This document shows, piece after piece, positions 1 through 9,295 of a DNA stretch of 43,680 bases (positions within the stretch are counted from its first letter, which is position 1; the number at the start of each line of letters is the position of its first letter). The notes under the pieces are model-generated. The model saw only the letters and a program-made list of their open reading frames with translations. It had not been told where the DNA came from and did not search any database. The stretch spans positions 1 through 43,680 of the forward strand of contig JAFBAO010000017.1 in assembly GCA_019247715.1 (NCBI GenBank), in the 5' to 3' direction. Source of the DNA: Caulobacteraceae bacterium (GTDB taxonomy: Bacteria > Pseudomonadota > Alphaproteobacteria > Caulobacterales > Caulobacteraceae). The translations under genes and the position numbers were made by a program.

Positions 1-1
1 C

Positions 2-862
2 ACCGGCCGCAAAGACAACGTCGCCGGCCTGCTCGGCGACGCGAATTTCGAGGCAATGCGCCATGACGTGACGCATCCGCTGTTTGTCGAGGTCGATGAA
101 ATCTACAACCTCGCCTGCCCGGCCTCGCCGATCCACTACCAGTTCGACCCGGTGCAGACGACCAAAACCAGCGTGATCGGCGCGATCAACATGCTGGGAT
201 TGGCGAAGCGGGTGAAGGCAAAGATCCTGCAGGCCTCGACCTCCGAAGTGTACGGCGATCCGACCGTGCATCCGCAGACCGAGGGCTACTGGGGCAACGT
301 CAATCCGATCGGCATCCGCTCCTGCTACGACGAGGGCAAGCGCTGCGCCGAGACGCTGTTCTTCGACTACTGGCGCCAGCACAAGGTGCGCATCAAGGTG
401 GCGCGGATCTTCAACACCTATGGCCCGCGGATGCACCCGAACGACGGGCGGGTGGTCTCCAACTTCATCGTCCAGGCCCTGAAGGGCGAGCCCATCACCC
501 TCTATGGCGACGGCGAGCAGACCAGATCCTTCTGCTACGTGGACGACCTCGTGGAGGGGCTGATGCGCCTGATGGACTCGGGGGATGCGGTGGTCGGGCC
601 CATCAACCTCGGCAATCCGGGCGAGTTCACCATCCGGCGCCTGGCCGAGTTGGTCATCGAGCTCACCGGCTCTCGCTCGAGGCTCGAGCGGCGACCGCTG
701 CCGGCGGACGATCCACGCCAGCGGCGCCCCGACATCGCCCGCGCCCGCGAGACCCTCGACTGGGCGCCGGTGACCCCGCTGGGCGAGGGCCTCGAGCGCA
801 CCATCGCCTATTTCGACACCCTGCTGGCCGCCGGCGCGCCCCTGGCGGTGGCGGCGCAGTGA
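2..862 (+). CDS. UDP-glucuronate decarboxylase (UDP-xylose synthase), 5' end outside window
   Basis: NAD-dependent epimerase/decarboxylase of the extended SDR family, expected to convert UDP-glucuronate to UDP-xylose for cell-surface sugars. The frame is open from base 2, and the residues before the first ATG ([14 protein letters not shown]) are family-typical, so the ATG at 56 is internal. Visible are the [10 protein letters not shown] segment with the catalytic Ser/Thr, the YDEGK (Tyr-x3-Lys) motif near base 326, and [10 protein letters not shown] with ADDP-type nucleotide-sugar residues downstream. Roughly the first 40 residues, including the Gly-rich NAD motif, are missing because of the window edge. 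It ends with TGA just before a dispersed repeat. Family assignment is firm; the exact sugar product is inferred. Confidence 0.93.
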   Translation, partial: TGRKDNVAGLLGDANFEAMRHDVTHPLFVEVDEIYNLACPASPIHYQFDPVQTTKTSVIGAINMLGLAKRVKAKILQASTSEVYGDPTVHPQTEGYWGNVNPIGIRSCYDEGKRCAETLFFDYWRQHKVRIKVARIFNTYGPRMHPNDGRVVSNFIVQALKGEPITLYGDGEQTRSFCYVDDLVEGLMRLMDSGDAVVGPINLGNPGEFTIRRLAELVIELTGSRSRLERRPLPADDPRQRRPDIARARETLDWAPVTPLGEGLERTIAYFDTLLAAGAPLAVAAQ

Positions 863-874
863 GCAGGCTTCCTT

Positions 875-1029
875 GGCCGTAACCCCTCACCTTCCCACGA
901 TGCGTCCGCATCGCGGGCCCTTTCCTCTCCCCACGGGAGAGGTGAAGGAGAGGCGCCGCTCGAACACCTCGCCCAAAGGGAGAGGGAGGGGCCCATTGCG
1001 GAGCAATGGGAGGGTGAGGGGTTACGGCC
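875..1029. repeat. Composite palindromic extragenic repeat
   Basis: A 23-bp arm at 875-897 is matched in reverse complement at 1007-1029 with one mismatch. An inner hairpin (CCTCTCCCC/GGAGAGG) lies near 925-942. The right arm covers the last codons and stop of the hda gene. It may also end transcription of the two convergent genes. Confidence 0.75.
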
Positions 1030-1705
1030 GCTGCTCGAAGAGGTTCAGCGTCTCTTCCTCGGATTCGAGGATCTGGCGGGCCAGCGCGCGGGTGATCTCG
1101 CGCTGCTCGGCGTCGGCGGCGTCGTCGAGGCGCTTGACGATGTCGCGGGCCATCCGCACCGAGCGTTCGATCCGCCGCATCAGGTAGGGATAGACGTCCT
1201 CGGCGGGGCGGATGTGGCGGTCGCGGAAGAACTTCCGGAGCACACCTTCGAGGACCGCGTCGTCCGGCTCGCCGATCTCGGCCGTCGGCAGGGCGTTGAG
1301 GCGCGAGCGCAGGTCGGGGAGGGTCGCGGGCCAGGTCCGGGGGTGGCCGCGGTCGGTGAGCAGCAGGCCACCGCCGGCCCCGGCCATGTTGATGAGGTGG
1401 AAAAGCAGGTCGCCGTCGGCTGCGCTGGCGTCCTCCACCAGCACCGGGCGGCCCCGGACGGCGGTGAGGTCCGCGCCCCCGGGCTCCAGCACCAGGGCGC
1501 CGGTCCGCTCGGCCCAGCCCATGGCCAGGTGCGTCTTGCCGCCTCCCTCGGGCCCGATCAGCGCCAGGCAGCCGCCGTGCCAGGCCGGCCAGGCGTCCAG
1601 CGCCCGGATGGCGTCGGCGTTGGTTTCAGAGAAGATGAAGTCGTCCCGGGCGAACGAGGCCGGGCGCCGAAGCTTCAGGCGCAGCTGCTGAACCGAACGC
1701 GACAA
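1022..1705 (-). CDS. hdaA: DnaA-related replication regulator Hda (HdaA-type)
   Basis: AAA+ protein of the DnaA/Hda family. Hda with the beta clamp stimulates ATP hydrolysis by DnaA and so limits re-initiation of replication. About 227 residues, usual for Hda. Walker A is GPEGGGKT at residues 51-58, followed by VLVEDA (Walker B-like), a sensor-1 region near LLLTDRG and the lid domain. The N-terminal QLRLKL segment resembles the clamp-binding motif. No ATG lies in frame; the TTG at 1705 with GAGAGGGA 8-15 bases upstream is the best start, since the open frame further upstream is antisense to the patatin gene. It follows the patatin gene by 50 bases on the same strand and is probably cotranscribed. 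Confidence 0.85.
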   Translation of the reverse strand: MSRSVQQLRLKLRRPASFARDDFIFSETNADAIRALDAWPAWHGGCLALIGPEGGGKTHLAMGWAERTGALVLEPGGADLTAVRGRPVLVEDASAADGDLLFHLINMAGAGGGLLLTDRGHPRTWPATLPDLRSRLNALPTAEIGEPDDAVLEGVLRKFFRDRHIRPAEDVYPYLMRRIERSVRMARDIVKRLDDAADAEQREITRALARQILESEEETLNLFEQRP

Positions 1706-1755
1706 GGCAACATCCCTCTCGGACGCATCATAACAAATGGCGCCTTGCGGGTCGA

Positions 1756-3573
1756 TTAAGCCCCGAGGACGGGCGCCGCGGCAGGCGCGGAAAGCGTCGG
1801 GGGGGTCCTGGCGGCGAGGGCGGCGGCGGTCTCTTCCAGGCTGAGGCGCCGGCGAAGGTCGATCACGGGGCGGCTGAGCCCCTCCAGCACCTCGCTCGCG
1901 GCTCGGTAGCCGGCCTCCACGGCCGGGTCGAAGGCCTTCCAGTTGCGGATCTCGATGGCGTCCACCTCCGGAAGGATCAGCACGTCGGTGGCCTCGCGGG
2001 TGGCGGCCACCTCGGCGCCCGACCAGACCGTGGCCGAGCGCATCAGCACCGAGACGATGGGCGGGCCGCGCCGCCAGTCGCCGGAGATCAGCCAGCGCCA
2101 GAGGGAGGCGGGGGGGCGGATGTCGTCGGCCTCGATGCTGCGCCCGCGGCTGACGTCCACGCCCACGATCGGCCCGAGCTGGATCGAGCGCATGATGTCG
2201 GACGGGAAGTTCTTCACCACCGCCCCGTCCACCAGCACGTTCTTGCCGATGGTCACCGGCGGCAGCACGCCCGGCAGGGAGATGGTGGCCCTCAGCGCCT
2301 CGCGCACCGAGCCGCGCCGGTGCAGGAAGTAGGCGCCGGTGGTGAGGTTCGCCGAGACGCAGAAGAACGGCAGCATCAGGTCGGCGATGTCGCGGTCGTC
2401 GAAGTTCTCGGCCAGCCGCTCGCGAACCTTCTCGCCGTGGGTCATGGCGATCATCGGGAAGGCGATGTCGTCGAGGGGGCTCGATTCCACGAAGGCGTGG
2501 CGGATGCGGCGGTCCATCTCCGCGTCGTCCCAGCCCATGGCCAGGCCCGCGGCGATGATCGCCCCCATGGAGACCCCGCCCACGAAGTCGATGGGCACCC
2601 CCTGCTCGTGCAGGGCGCGGATGGCGCCCACGTGGGCGTAAGCCCGCGCCCCGCCGCCCGAGAGGACCAGCCCCACCGACTGGCCGGTGAGCACCCGGGC
2701 CAGGCGCTCGGCGTCGGGGGCGAAGCGGCGGCGCATGTGGAAGAGCCGGGCCGGCTTCAGGGCCTCCAGCCACGCCTCCGAGCCCCGGGGCGCGGTGGTC
2801 TCGGCCGGATGGACAAGGATCAGGTCGACGAGCTGCTGGCGCTGCAGCGGCTCCTCGAGGTCGAGGGCCGAGGGCGGCGGCGGCGTCGCGGACCCCTCCG
2901 CCACGCGGAACAGCCGGTCGCCCTGGCGGCTGACGAGGGCGGTCCAGGAAGGCTCGTCGGCCTCGGCCACGTAGAGCACGAAGTCGTGGTCGCGCTCGAC
3001 GTTGGAGAACCATTCGGTGGGCGCCCGCTGCGCCTCGGCCCCCACCACCGTCGCGCGGTAGCCGAGCCGGCCGATGCAGGCGGCGATCTCGGCGGCCAGC
3101 GGGCGCACGCTGACCTGCTCGCCGAGGCCGATGAAGGCGAACACCGAGGGCTCGCCCACCACGCCGGCGGAACTCTGGCGGGTGCGAAGGATCATCAGCC
3201 GGGCGAGCTCGGTCATCACCCTCGGGTCGGTCTCCACCGCCCGGAAGAAGTCGTCGCGTCCGAGCGCCAGGATCTCCGAATCCCGGAGCGCCGAGACGGT
3301 GGCCGAGTGGGGTGCGCCGGCGATCAGCGCCATCTCCCCGGCCGGCTCGCCGGGGCGGATGACGCCCAGGAACTGCGGCTCGAGGCCCTCCTCGCGCCGG
3401 AAGACGCCGAGCCGGCCGGCCCGCACCAGATAGAAGAAGTCCGCCTCCTCGCCCGCCTCGTAGAGCGGCGAGCCGCCCGGCAACGAGAACCAGACCGCCC
3501 GGCCGGCCGCGATCTCGCGCGCGAATAGCCGCGCGAGACTCGAATCCGGCAGCGAGTCCGTCAGCTGGGCCAC
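1756..3573 (-). CDS. Cyclic nucleotide-binding patatin-like phospholipase (NTE/RssA type)
   Basis: Serine lipid hydrolase of 605 residues. A cNMP-binding domain occupies about residues 15-130 (PGEPAGEMALIAG is the phosphate-binding cassette region). A linker follows, then a patatin domain at about 300-480. Catalytic signatures are complete: oxyanion loop GGGARAYAHVG (307-317), nucleophile elbow GVSMG (Ser335) and the Asp of DGAVVKN (Asp449). The layout matches bacterial neuropathy-target-esterase relatives, which act on phospholipids or lysophospholipids at membranes. Start is a GTG without a strong ribosome site, so a slightly different start is possible. Upstream of hda in the same direction; a functional link to replication control is not evident. 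Confidence 0.88.
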   Translation of the reverse strand: MAQLTDSLPDSSLARLFAREIAAGRAVWFSLPGGSPLYEAGEEADFFYLVRAGRLGVFRREEGLEPQFLGVIRPGEPAGEMALIAGAPHSATVSALRDSEILALGRDDFFRAVETDPRVMTELARLMILRTRQSSAGVVGEPSVFAFIGLGEQVSVRPLAAEIAACIGRLGYRATVVGAEAQRAPTEWFSNVERDHDFVLYVAEADEPSWTALVSRQGDRLFRVAEGSATPPPPSALDLEEPLQRQQLVDLILVHPAETTAPRGSEAWLEALKPARLFHMRRRFAPDAERLARVLTGQSVGLVLSGGGARAYAHVGAIRALHEQGVPIDFVGGVSMGAIIAAGLAMGWDDAEMDRRIRHAFVESSPLDDIAFPMIAMTHGEKVRERLAENFDDRDIADLMLPFFCVSANLTTGAYFLHRRGSVREALRATISLPGVLPPVTIGKNVLVDGAVVKNFPSDIMRSIQLGPIVGVDVSRGRSIEADDIRPPASLWRWLISGDWRRGPPIVSVLMRSATVWSGAEVAATREATDVLILPEVDAIEIRNWKAFDPAVEAGYRAASEVLEGLSRPVIDLRRRLSLEETAAALAARTPPTLSAPAAAPVLGA

Positions 3574-3687
3574 GGGGGGAGACTAAACCCCGACTCGTTG
3601 CTTGACGATTGCCGGCGTCTTCTCCTCCGCGGCGCGCAAGAAACGGAAGCGATCCGGAGGGATGAAGGGCCGGAGCGCCCCCTCCGT

Positions 3688-3802
3688 CTGATCGCTCCGC
3701 GATCAGCCACCTTCCCCGCTGCGCGAGGGAGGAGGATGGCGACGCCGGGTTCTCCTTGCCCGCGGGCGGGGAAGGGGGACCATCCGGCGCGAGCCGGATG
3801 GT
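3688..3802. repeat. Extragenic repeat with two hairpins
   Basis: Perfect 8-bp stem with TCC loop at 3688-3706 (CTGATCGC/GCGATCAG) and a 10-bp stem at 3779-3802 (ACCATCCGGC/GCCGGATGGT), separated by CCTTCCCC/GGGGAAGG-type sequence. It lies between divergent genes, so it is not an obvious terminator; it resembles REP-like clusters elsewhere in the window. Confidence 0.6.
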
Positions 3803-3862
3803 GGAAGGGGCGCGCCTCCGCCATCAGCCGGCTATAGTGCGCCCCTCAGCGGGAGGGAGCCG

Positions 3863-4690
3863 ATGGCCGAGGTGCTGCTCTACGAAGTCGACGACGGCGT
3901 GGCGGTGATCACCTTGAACCGGCCGGAGCGGCGCAACGCGGTGAACGGCGCGCTGGGGCTGGCGGTGAACGAGGCGCTGGTGCGGGCCGCGACCGACCGC
4001 GACGTGCGCGCCCTGGTCATCACCGGGGCGGGGACGGCGTTCTGCTCGGGCGGCGACGCCGAGCGCCTGGGGGACGCCGCCGAGGGGCGCCCCCCGCCGC
4101 AGACCTCGCCCACCGAGCCCGACCCGATCTTCACCGCGTTGCCGCAGACCGCCCCGGAATACCGCTCGCGGTACACCTTCGCCCGGGCCATGCCGATCCC
4201 GGTGATCGCGGCGGTGAACGGCCCGGCCATGGGGGCGGGGCTGGCGCTGGCGCTGAGCGCCGACTTCCGGTTCGCGAGCCCGGACGCGGCCTTCATGGGC
4301 GGCTTCGTGCGGATCGGGGCGATCCCGGAGGTGGGCCTCGCCTGGAGCCTCCTGCACATGATCGGCGCTGGCCCGGCGCGCGACATCCTCATCTCCGGCC
4401 GGCGGGTGGAGGCCGAGGAAGCCCTGCGGCTCGGCCTCGTCACCCGCATCATCCCCCAGCACCAGCTGCTGGCCGAGAGCCTCGCCTTCGCCCGCGAGAT
4501 CGTCCGCGCCTGCTCGCCGAGGTCCATCGCGGTGACCAAGCGCCTCCTCAACGCCGCCCCCACCCAGACCTTCGCCGAGGCCTTCGAGATGGCGCGCCTG
4601 GAGACCCGCCCGGCCATCGAAAGCGCCCACTTCCGTGAGGGCGTCGCGGCCATGAAGGAGCGCCGGCCGCCGAATTTCCCGAGGGATTAG
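3863..4690 (+). CDS. Enoyl-CoA hydratase/isomerase family protein (crotonase)
   Basis: Crotonase-fold acyl-CoA enzyme of 275 residues; GGGAGGG lies 6 bases before the ATG. Oxyanion-hole segments are FCSGGD (60-65) and NGPAMGAGLALAL (119-131). The position that carries the first catalytic Glu in mitochondrial-type hydratases appears to be Phe148 (GGFVRIG). A Glu is present at 156 in AIPEVG, the arrangement seen in ECI2-type enoyl-CoA isomerases and many annotated PaaG-like proteins. Isomerase or an atypical hydratase is therefore more likely than a classical hydratase; this is inference from alignment by eye. The gene stands alone between repeats. Confidence 0.85.
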   Translation: MAEVLLYEVDDGVAVITLNRPERRNAVNGALGLAVNEALVRAATDRDVRALVITGAGTAFCSGGDAERLGDAAEGRPPPQTSPTEPDPIFTALPQTAPEYRSRYTFARAMPIPVIAAVNGPAMGAGLALALSADFRFASPDAAFMGGFVRIGAIPEVGLAWSLLHMIGAGPARDILISGRRVEAEEALRLGLVTRIIPQHQLLAESLAFAREIVRACSPRSIAVTKRLLNAAPTQTFAEAFEMARLETRPAIESAHFREGVAAMKERRPPNFPRD

Positions 4691-4743
4691 GGCGTTGCGG
4701 CCAAGCCCTTTCCCCTCCCATAGGCCGTTCACACATCTGCGCC

Positions 4744-4869
4744 GTCACCCCGGGCGGAGCCGCGAAGCGGCGTAGGCCCGGGGCCGGAGCCGCCCCCACC
4801 CGAGCTGGATTTCGTCCATGAACCGGCGCGTCCGGCCCCGGGTCTCCGCTACGCTTCGCGCGGGGTGAC
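4744..4869. repeat. Large inverted repeat, copy 1 of a two-copy family
   Basis: The left arm 4744-4788 begins GTCACCCCGGGCGG and ends CCCGGGGCCGGA. The right arm 4831-4869 reads TCCGGCCCCGGG to GCGGGGTGAC in the opposite sense. The same arm design recurs at 18065-18185. It lies between convergent genes, so a transcription-ending role is possible. Confidence 0.7.
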
Positions 4870-4913
4870 GAGTCTCCCCTCCGGCGGAAGGGTTCTTTCC
4901 GCGCGCCCCTGAT

Positions 4914-5264
4914 CTACTTCTTCGTCCAGCTCCCGCCCAGCGGCCGGAAGTAGTAGCCGGAAGGGAGACGGGCGGCGAGCTGCAGGGCGGTGGCCTCGCC
5001 GGCGGCGGCCGGGGTGACGCCGGTCCTGGCGGCGATGTCCTGATAGGCCTTCGAGCGGCCGGCGTTGATCTCGTCCACCGCCGCCTTCACCGAAGCATCG
5101 GTGGCGCCGCCGACGAAACCCAGATAGCCGTCGCCCTGTTCGCCGACGACTCCCTGCGCCTTCGCCGCGTCGACGGCGGCCTTGGCGGAGGGCTGGGCGA
5201 AGGCGCCGCCGCCCCCGGCGAGACCGAGGGCGAGGATGAGCGCGAGGACGATGCGGCGGATCAT
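4914..5264 (-). CDS. ydbL: YdbL family periplasmic protein (DUF1318)
   Basis: Secreted protein of 116 residues. An N-terminal signal peptide (MIRRIVLALILALGLAG, cleavage near AFAQ) precedes a DUF1318 region with the typical GYLGF motif and a C-terminal block rich in Ala ending GYYFRPLGGSWTKK. In Escherichia coli YdbL is encoded with YdbH and YnbE and modulates the envelope-spanning YdbH-YnbE bridge. Here it is the last gene of the same three-gene set, 10 bases behind ynbE. Family assignment is supported by both sequence and context. Confidence 0.85.
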   Translation of the reverse strand: MIRRIVLALILALGLAGGGGAFAQPSAKAAVDAAKAQGVVGEQGDGYLGFVGGATDASVKAAVDEINAGRSKAYQDIAARTGVTPAAAGEATALQLAARLPSGYYFRPLGGSWTKK

Positions 5265-5274
5265 GGGGCGAGCC

Positions 5275-5463
5275 CTAGAAGAGGTTGGGGTTCTGCTTGA
5301 TGGCGTCCTGGACTTCCCTGTCCAGGCGGATGCGCACGTCGGCGTCGAGCTTGGCGTAGATGTTGATCGGCTCGACCTTGACGTCGATGGTGGGCGTGCA
5401 GGCCGCGCCGCCCAGGAGCGCGAGCGCCGCCGGGCCGACGAGATAGAGCCGTCTTCTGGTCAT
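5275..5463 (-). CDS. ynbE: YnbE-like outer-membrane lipoprotein
   Basis: Small lipoprotein of 62 residues. A hydrophobic signal ends LLGGAAC, a lipobox with Cys22. The mature part reads PTIDVKVEPINIYAKLD and ends KQNPNLF, the same pattern as E. coli YnbE. Start ATG overlaps the ydbH stop (ATGA), indicating translational coupling. In E. coli YnbE multimers in the outer membrane meet YdbH to form an intermembrane bridge for phospholipids. The gene is nested at the end of a longer antisense-frame ORF and is easily missed by annotation pipelines. Confidence 0.88.
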   Translation of the reverse strand: MTRRRLYLVGPAALALLGGAACTPTIDVKVEPINIYAKLDADVRIRLDREVQDAIKQNPNLF

Positions 5464-8447
5464 GGCCGGGTGGTCTCCATCGGCGCGGACATCTGGGCCG
5501 CCTCGTCCTGAACCGCCGCTGAACGCGAAGGGGCCAGGCTGTCCCGCCAGGCCTGCTCGAGGCTGCGCACAAGCTCTCCGAAGTTCAGGCTGCTGTCGAG
5601 GGTGAGGTTGATCGGCGTCCCGGACGGCAAGGGGATCGGCTTGCTGAACGCCTTGCCGGCGATGAGGTCGCCGAGCGCGATCTGGGCCCGCACCGGCTTT
5701 GGGGGATCGTGCCGCCCCTTGATGTGGAAGAGGATGCGCAGCCGCTCCCCTGCGACGCTGTCCAGGGAAGCCTCCAGCGTGTCGAACGACAGATCCTCCA
5801 TGGCGTCGTAGGCGAGGTTCTGGGCCAGGCCGCCGGCCTCGCCCTGCGCCGGCGTCCCCTTGGCGGTGACCTGGCTCGCGGCGACGCCGCCGAGCGCGGT
5901 CCGCGAGATCGAGATCCGCCCGGGCCCGGCCGCGGCCAGGTGTCCGGAGACGATCCTGACGCCCGCGGGGTCGATCTGGAAGGGAATCCGCCCGTCGACG
6001 ACGGCTTGCAGCGACATCATGTGGGAGAGGTTCGAGGCGGCCACGATCTGACCGAGATCCACGTGCTCGAGGATCAGCACGCCGCGGTAGGCCGAGCCAG
6101 GCGCGAAGGGCGCGGTCATCGGCTCGAGACGCAACCGCCCGCCCGCGAAGCCGGCGCTGGCCGCCTCCACCGCCACCGCGTCGGCGTCGAATTCGGCGGT
6201 GGCGGCGAGCTGCGTCAGCGGGATGGCCGTCTCGATCTCCCGCACCGTGACCCGCTGGCCCCGGGCGCTCGCCAGCGGCGCCAGGCTCGCCAGCCGCAGA
6301 TGGGTATCCAGCGCCAGCACCTTGCCAGTCGGGCTCTTGAAGGTCAGGTTCCGCGCCACGACCTCGCCCCCGCTGGTCATCGGCCGGCCCGGGCCCCACG
6401 CGAACCAGCCGCTGAAGGCGAGGGGTCCCGACGCATCCTTGACGAAGGCGGCCAGCGGCGTCAGCTCCGACGGCTGCAGTCCGTCCGGGGCGAAGGCGAG
6501 CCCGTGCGCGTCGATGTCGGCGCGCCCGACGCCCGCCGCGGTGTCGTGCCTGAGGCGCACGGTTCCGATCCGGCGTCCCGCCGCCGTCGCCGCGGCGATG
6601 TCGCCAGTCCAGATTCCGCGTTCGAGCGCGAGGGCGCCGGCGGCGATCAGCGGGTTGAAGCGGCGCCCGCCGCCGGCGTCCAGGAGCCGGGCCTTGGCGA
6701 CATCCAGCCTGACGGCGCCGGGGGCGCCGCCCGAGCCCGCGGCCGCGAACGCGCCGGCGCCGTCGGCGAGGCTCATCGCAAGCTTCGGGGCGGCGGCGCG
6801 CGCCGCTTCGATGCGGCCCGCCGCTCGCCAGCCGCCGCCGCTCGCCTGGGCCAGGGGGCCGCCGGCCGGGCAGACGCGGGCGGCGAGCCCCACCACCGGG
6901 TTGTCCTCGATGGGCAGGCGCCGGGCGGTGACGGTGGCGCAGTCGGCCAGCTCAAAGCGCAGCGCGCCGGCCGCAACCCCGAGGCGTCCGCGTCCCTGGA
7001 CGTCCAGGCCCTCGGCGATCGGCAGGTCGAGGCGGGCGCCGAGCGCCAGATCGGCCGCGAGTGCGGCGGAGGCGAGCGACCAGCGCGTCAGCTGGACGCT
7101 GACCTGCGGCAGGCCGCCCCCCGCCAGTGTCAGCCGCCCGCCCGCGCCGCGGGCCGCCGCCCCCTGCACGTCGGCGGCCAGGCCGGCGATCGTCAGCCGG
7201 GCGCCCGAGCCGCTGTCGAGCGTGAGCGGCGCGGTGAGGCCAAGCCGCAGATCCCCGTTCGACACGCTCGCCGAGACGCCACCGACCGAGACCTGGAACG
7301 CCCGCAAGGCCTTCTCGGCCGCGGTGCGATAAGCGGGCGCCGCCGACAGCGGCGGCAGGCCGGCCGCCGCCCGGTGGGCGGCGGCGGCGTCCATCCGGCC
7401 CCGGCCCGAGGCGGACCCGCGCAGGCGGGCGCCGAAGCGGCCGGCGGCCCAGCGCCCCTCGTCGATGGCGAACCGCACGGCGGCCTCGCCGATGACGACG
7501 TCGCCCCTCCGCAAGGTCCGGACGGTGGCCACGCCCTGGCCGGCGGCGCCCTCCAGGGCCGCGCCTGCGCCGTCCGCGTTCAGCGTCCCCGCGATCGTCA
7601 TGGCGAGATCGGCGCCCTCGGCAAGGGCCGCGCCCGAGGCCTCGCCGCTCGCCCCTCTGATCTGGATCGTCATGCGCGCCGGCCCGCCCATCCGGCCCTC
7701 GCGGCCAGGGGCGGGCAGGTCGGCCGACAGCGTCTGGCCGCCCGAGCGCCACGCCTGCCCTTGCCAGGCCAGCATCAGCGGGCCGCCCTGCGCCGATCCC
7801 TGGAGCCGCGCGCCACGCCGTTCGATGCCGAGCGTCTGCGCCGCGCCCGCCAGGCGCGCCGTCCCGAGCCTCAGCGCGAAGGGGGCAAGGCGGACCCGGG
7901 CCCGGGCGAGCGCGCCGGCGGTCATTGCCCCGTCGCCGGTGATCGTCAGGGCGCCGCCGGGCGTGGCGAGCCGCAGCAGACCCGCCTCGACGGTGAGGTC
8001 CGGGGACGGACCCGGCTTTCCGGCGCGCCCCGAGAGCGCCTGGAGCAGCGACGTCAGCGATCCGAGATCCAGGCGTCCGTCCGCGAACCGCGCCTTGAGC
8101 TGCGGCCGGAAGAGACGCACCGCGCGGGTGGCGACCGCCAGGCCCCGGCCGCTCCAGGGCCCATCCAGCCCATAGTCCACCTGCAGCCGCTCGACCTGCA
8201 GGTCCGGATCGTCCTTCGGGCCAAGCCGCAGGCTCGCCGTCAGTCCGCTCAGGCCGATCGACCGCACCTCGAACTCCCCCGGCAGGCGATGCTGCTGGAG
8301 CCAGCCGTCCGCCAGCCGCTCGGCGATCGGCCTTCGGCCGAGGTAGAGCGCCCCGAAGAGGACGATCGACAGAAGCGCCCCGCCCGCCAGGACGCGCGTC
8401 GCCCATCGGCGGCGCGCCTTCGCCGGGTTCTGCGCGGGCGAGTTCAT
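5460..8447 (-). CDS. ydbH: YdbH-type AsmA-like intermembrane transport protein
   Basis: Very long envelope protein of 995 residues, anchored by one N-terminal membrane segment (about residues 17-37, after a basic ARRRW stretch). The rest is expected in the periplasm as an extended beta-rich AsmA-like rod. The C-terminal 250 residues, with LRILFHIKGRHDPPKP and GTPINLTLDSSLNF, resemble the YdbH C-terminal domain that contacts YnbE. E. coli YdbH, TamB and YhdP are partly redundant in moving phospholipids to the outer membrane. It is first in the ydbH-ynbE-ydbL operon. No clear ribosome site is seen before the ATG at 8447. Confidence 0.85.
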   Translation of the reverse strand: MNSPAQNPAKARRRWATRVLAGGALLSIVLFGALYLGRRPIAERLADGWLQQHRLPGEFEVRSIGLSGLTASLRLGPKDDPDLQVERLQVDYGLDGPWSGRGLAVATRAVRLFRPQLKARFADGRLDLGSLTSLLQALSGRAGKPGPSPDLTVEAGLLRLATPGGALTITGDGAMTAGALARARVRLAPFALRLGTARLAGAAQTLGIERRGARLQGSAQGGPLMLAWQGQAWRSGGQTLSADLPAPGREGRMGGPARMTIQIRGASGEASGAALAEGADLAMTIAGTLNADGAGAALEGAAGQGVATVRTLRRGDVVIGEAAVRFAIDEGRWAAGRFGARLRGSASGRGRMDAAAAHRAAAGLPPLSAAPAYRTAAEKALRAFQVSVGGVSASVSNGDLRLGLTAPLTLDSGSGARLTIAGLAADVQGAAARGAGGRLTLAGGGLPQVSVQLTRWSLASAALAADLALGARLDLPIAEGLDVQGRGRLGVAAGALRFELADCATVTARRLPIEDNPVVGLAARVCPAGGPLAQASGGGWRAAGRIEAARAAAPKLAMSLADGAGAFAAAGSGGAPGAVRLDVAKARLLDAGGGRRFNPLIAAGALALERGIWTGDIAAATAAGRRIGTVRLRHDTAAGVGRADIDAHGLAFAPDGLQPSELTPLAAFVKDASGPLAFSGWFAWGPGRPMTSGGEVVARNLTFKSPTGKVLALDTHLRLASLAPLASARGQRVTVREIETAIPLTQLAATAEFDADAVAVEAASAGFAGGRLRLEPMTAPFAPGSAYRGVLILEHVDLGQIVAASNLSHMMSLQAVVDGRIPFQIDPAGVRIVSGHLAAAGPGRISISRTALGGVAASQVTAKGTPAQGEAGGLAQNLAYDAMEDLSFDTLEASLDSVAGERLRILFHIKGRHDPPKPVRAQIALGDLIAGKAFSKPIPLPSGTPINLTLDSSLNFGELVRSLEQAWRDSLAPSRSAAVQDEAAQMSAPMETTRP

Positions 8448-8530
8448 AGAGGGCGTCTTATCCGCACTTGGGGCGCGCGACTTGACCTTGTTTCATGCCG
8501 TTTTCAGGGCGCCACGGTTCCGGCTCGTCT

Positions 8531-9127
<597 letters not shown>

Positions 9128-9190
9128 GATGTCCTCGCTGGCGGCGCGCTGGAGCGCCTTCCCGAAAGAGCGGAATCGCCCTTGCGATTA

Positions 9191-9231
9191 GAACGCGCTC
9201 CAAGTCCTTGAATCCAGAGCACGCTTCAACG
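9191..9231. repeat. Dispersed repeat segment shared with 21437-21477
   Basis: A 41-base stretch beginning GAACGCGCTC and ending GCTTCAACG matches the segment at 21437-21477 with a few mismatches. It lies in the 168-bp gap between an alpha/beta hydrolase gene and the TMEM175 gene, so it is part of a dispersed extragenic repeat family. Confidence 0.6.
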
Positions 9232-9295
9232 CTCGGGCGCCGCCGCCCGGGGGGCCTAGCGAGGATCGGCCGAGGGGGCGTCGCCGCTCTGCGAG

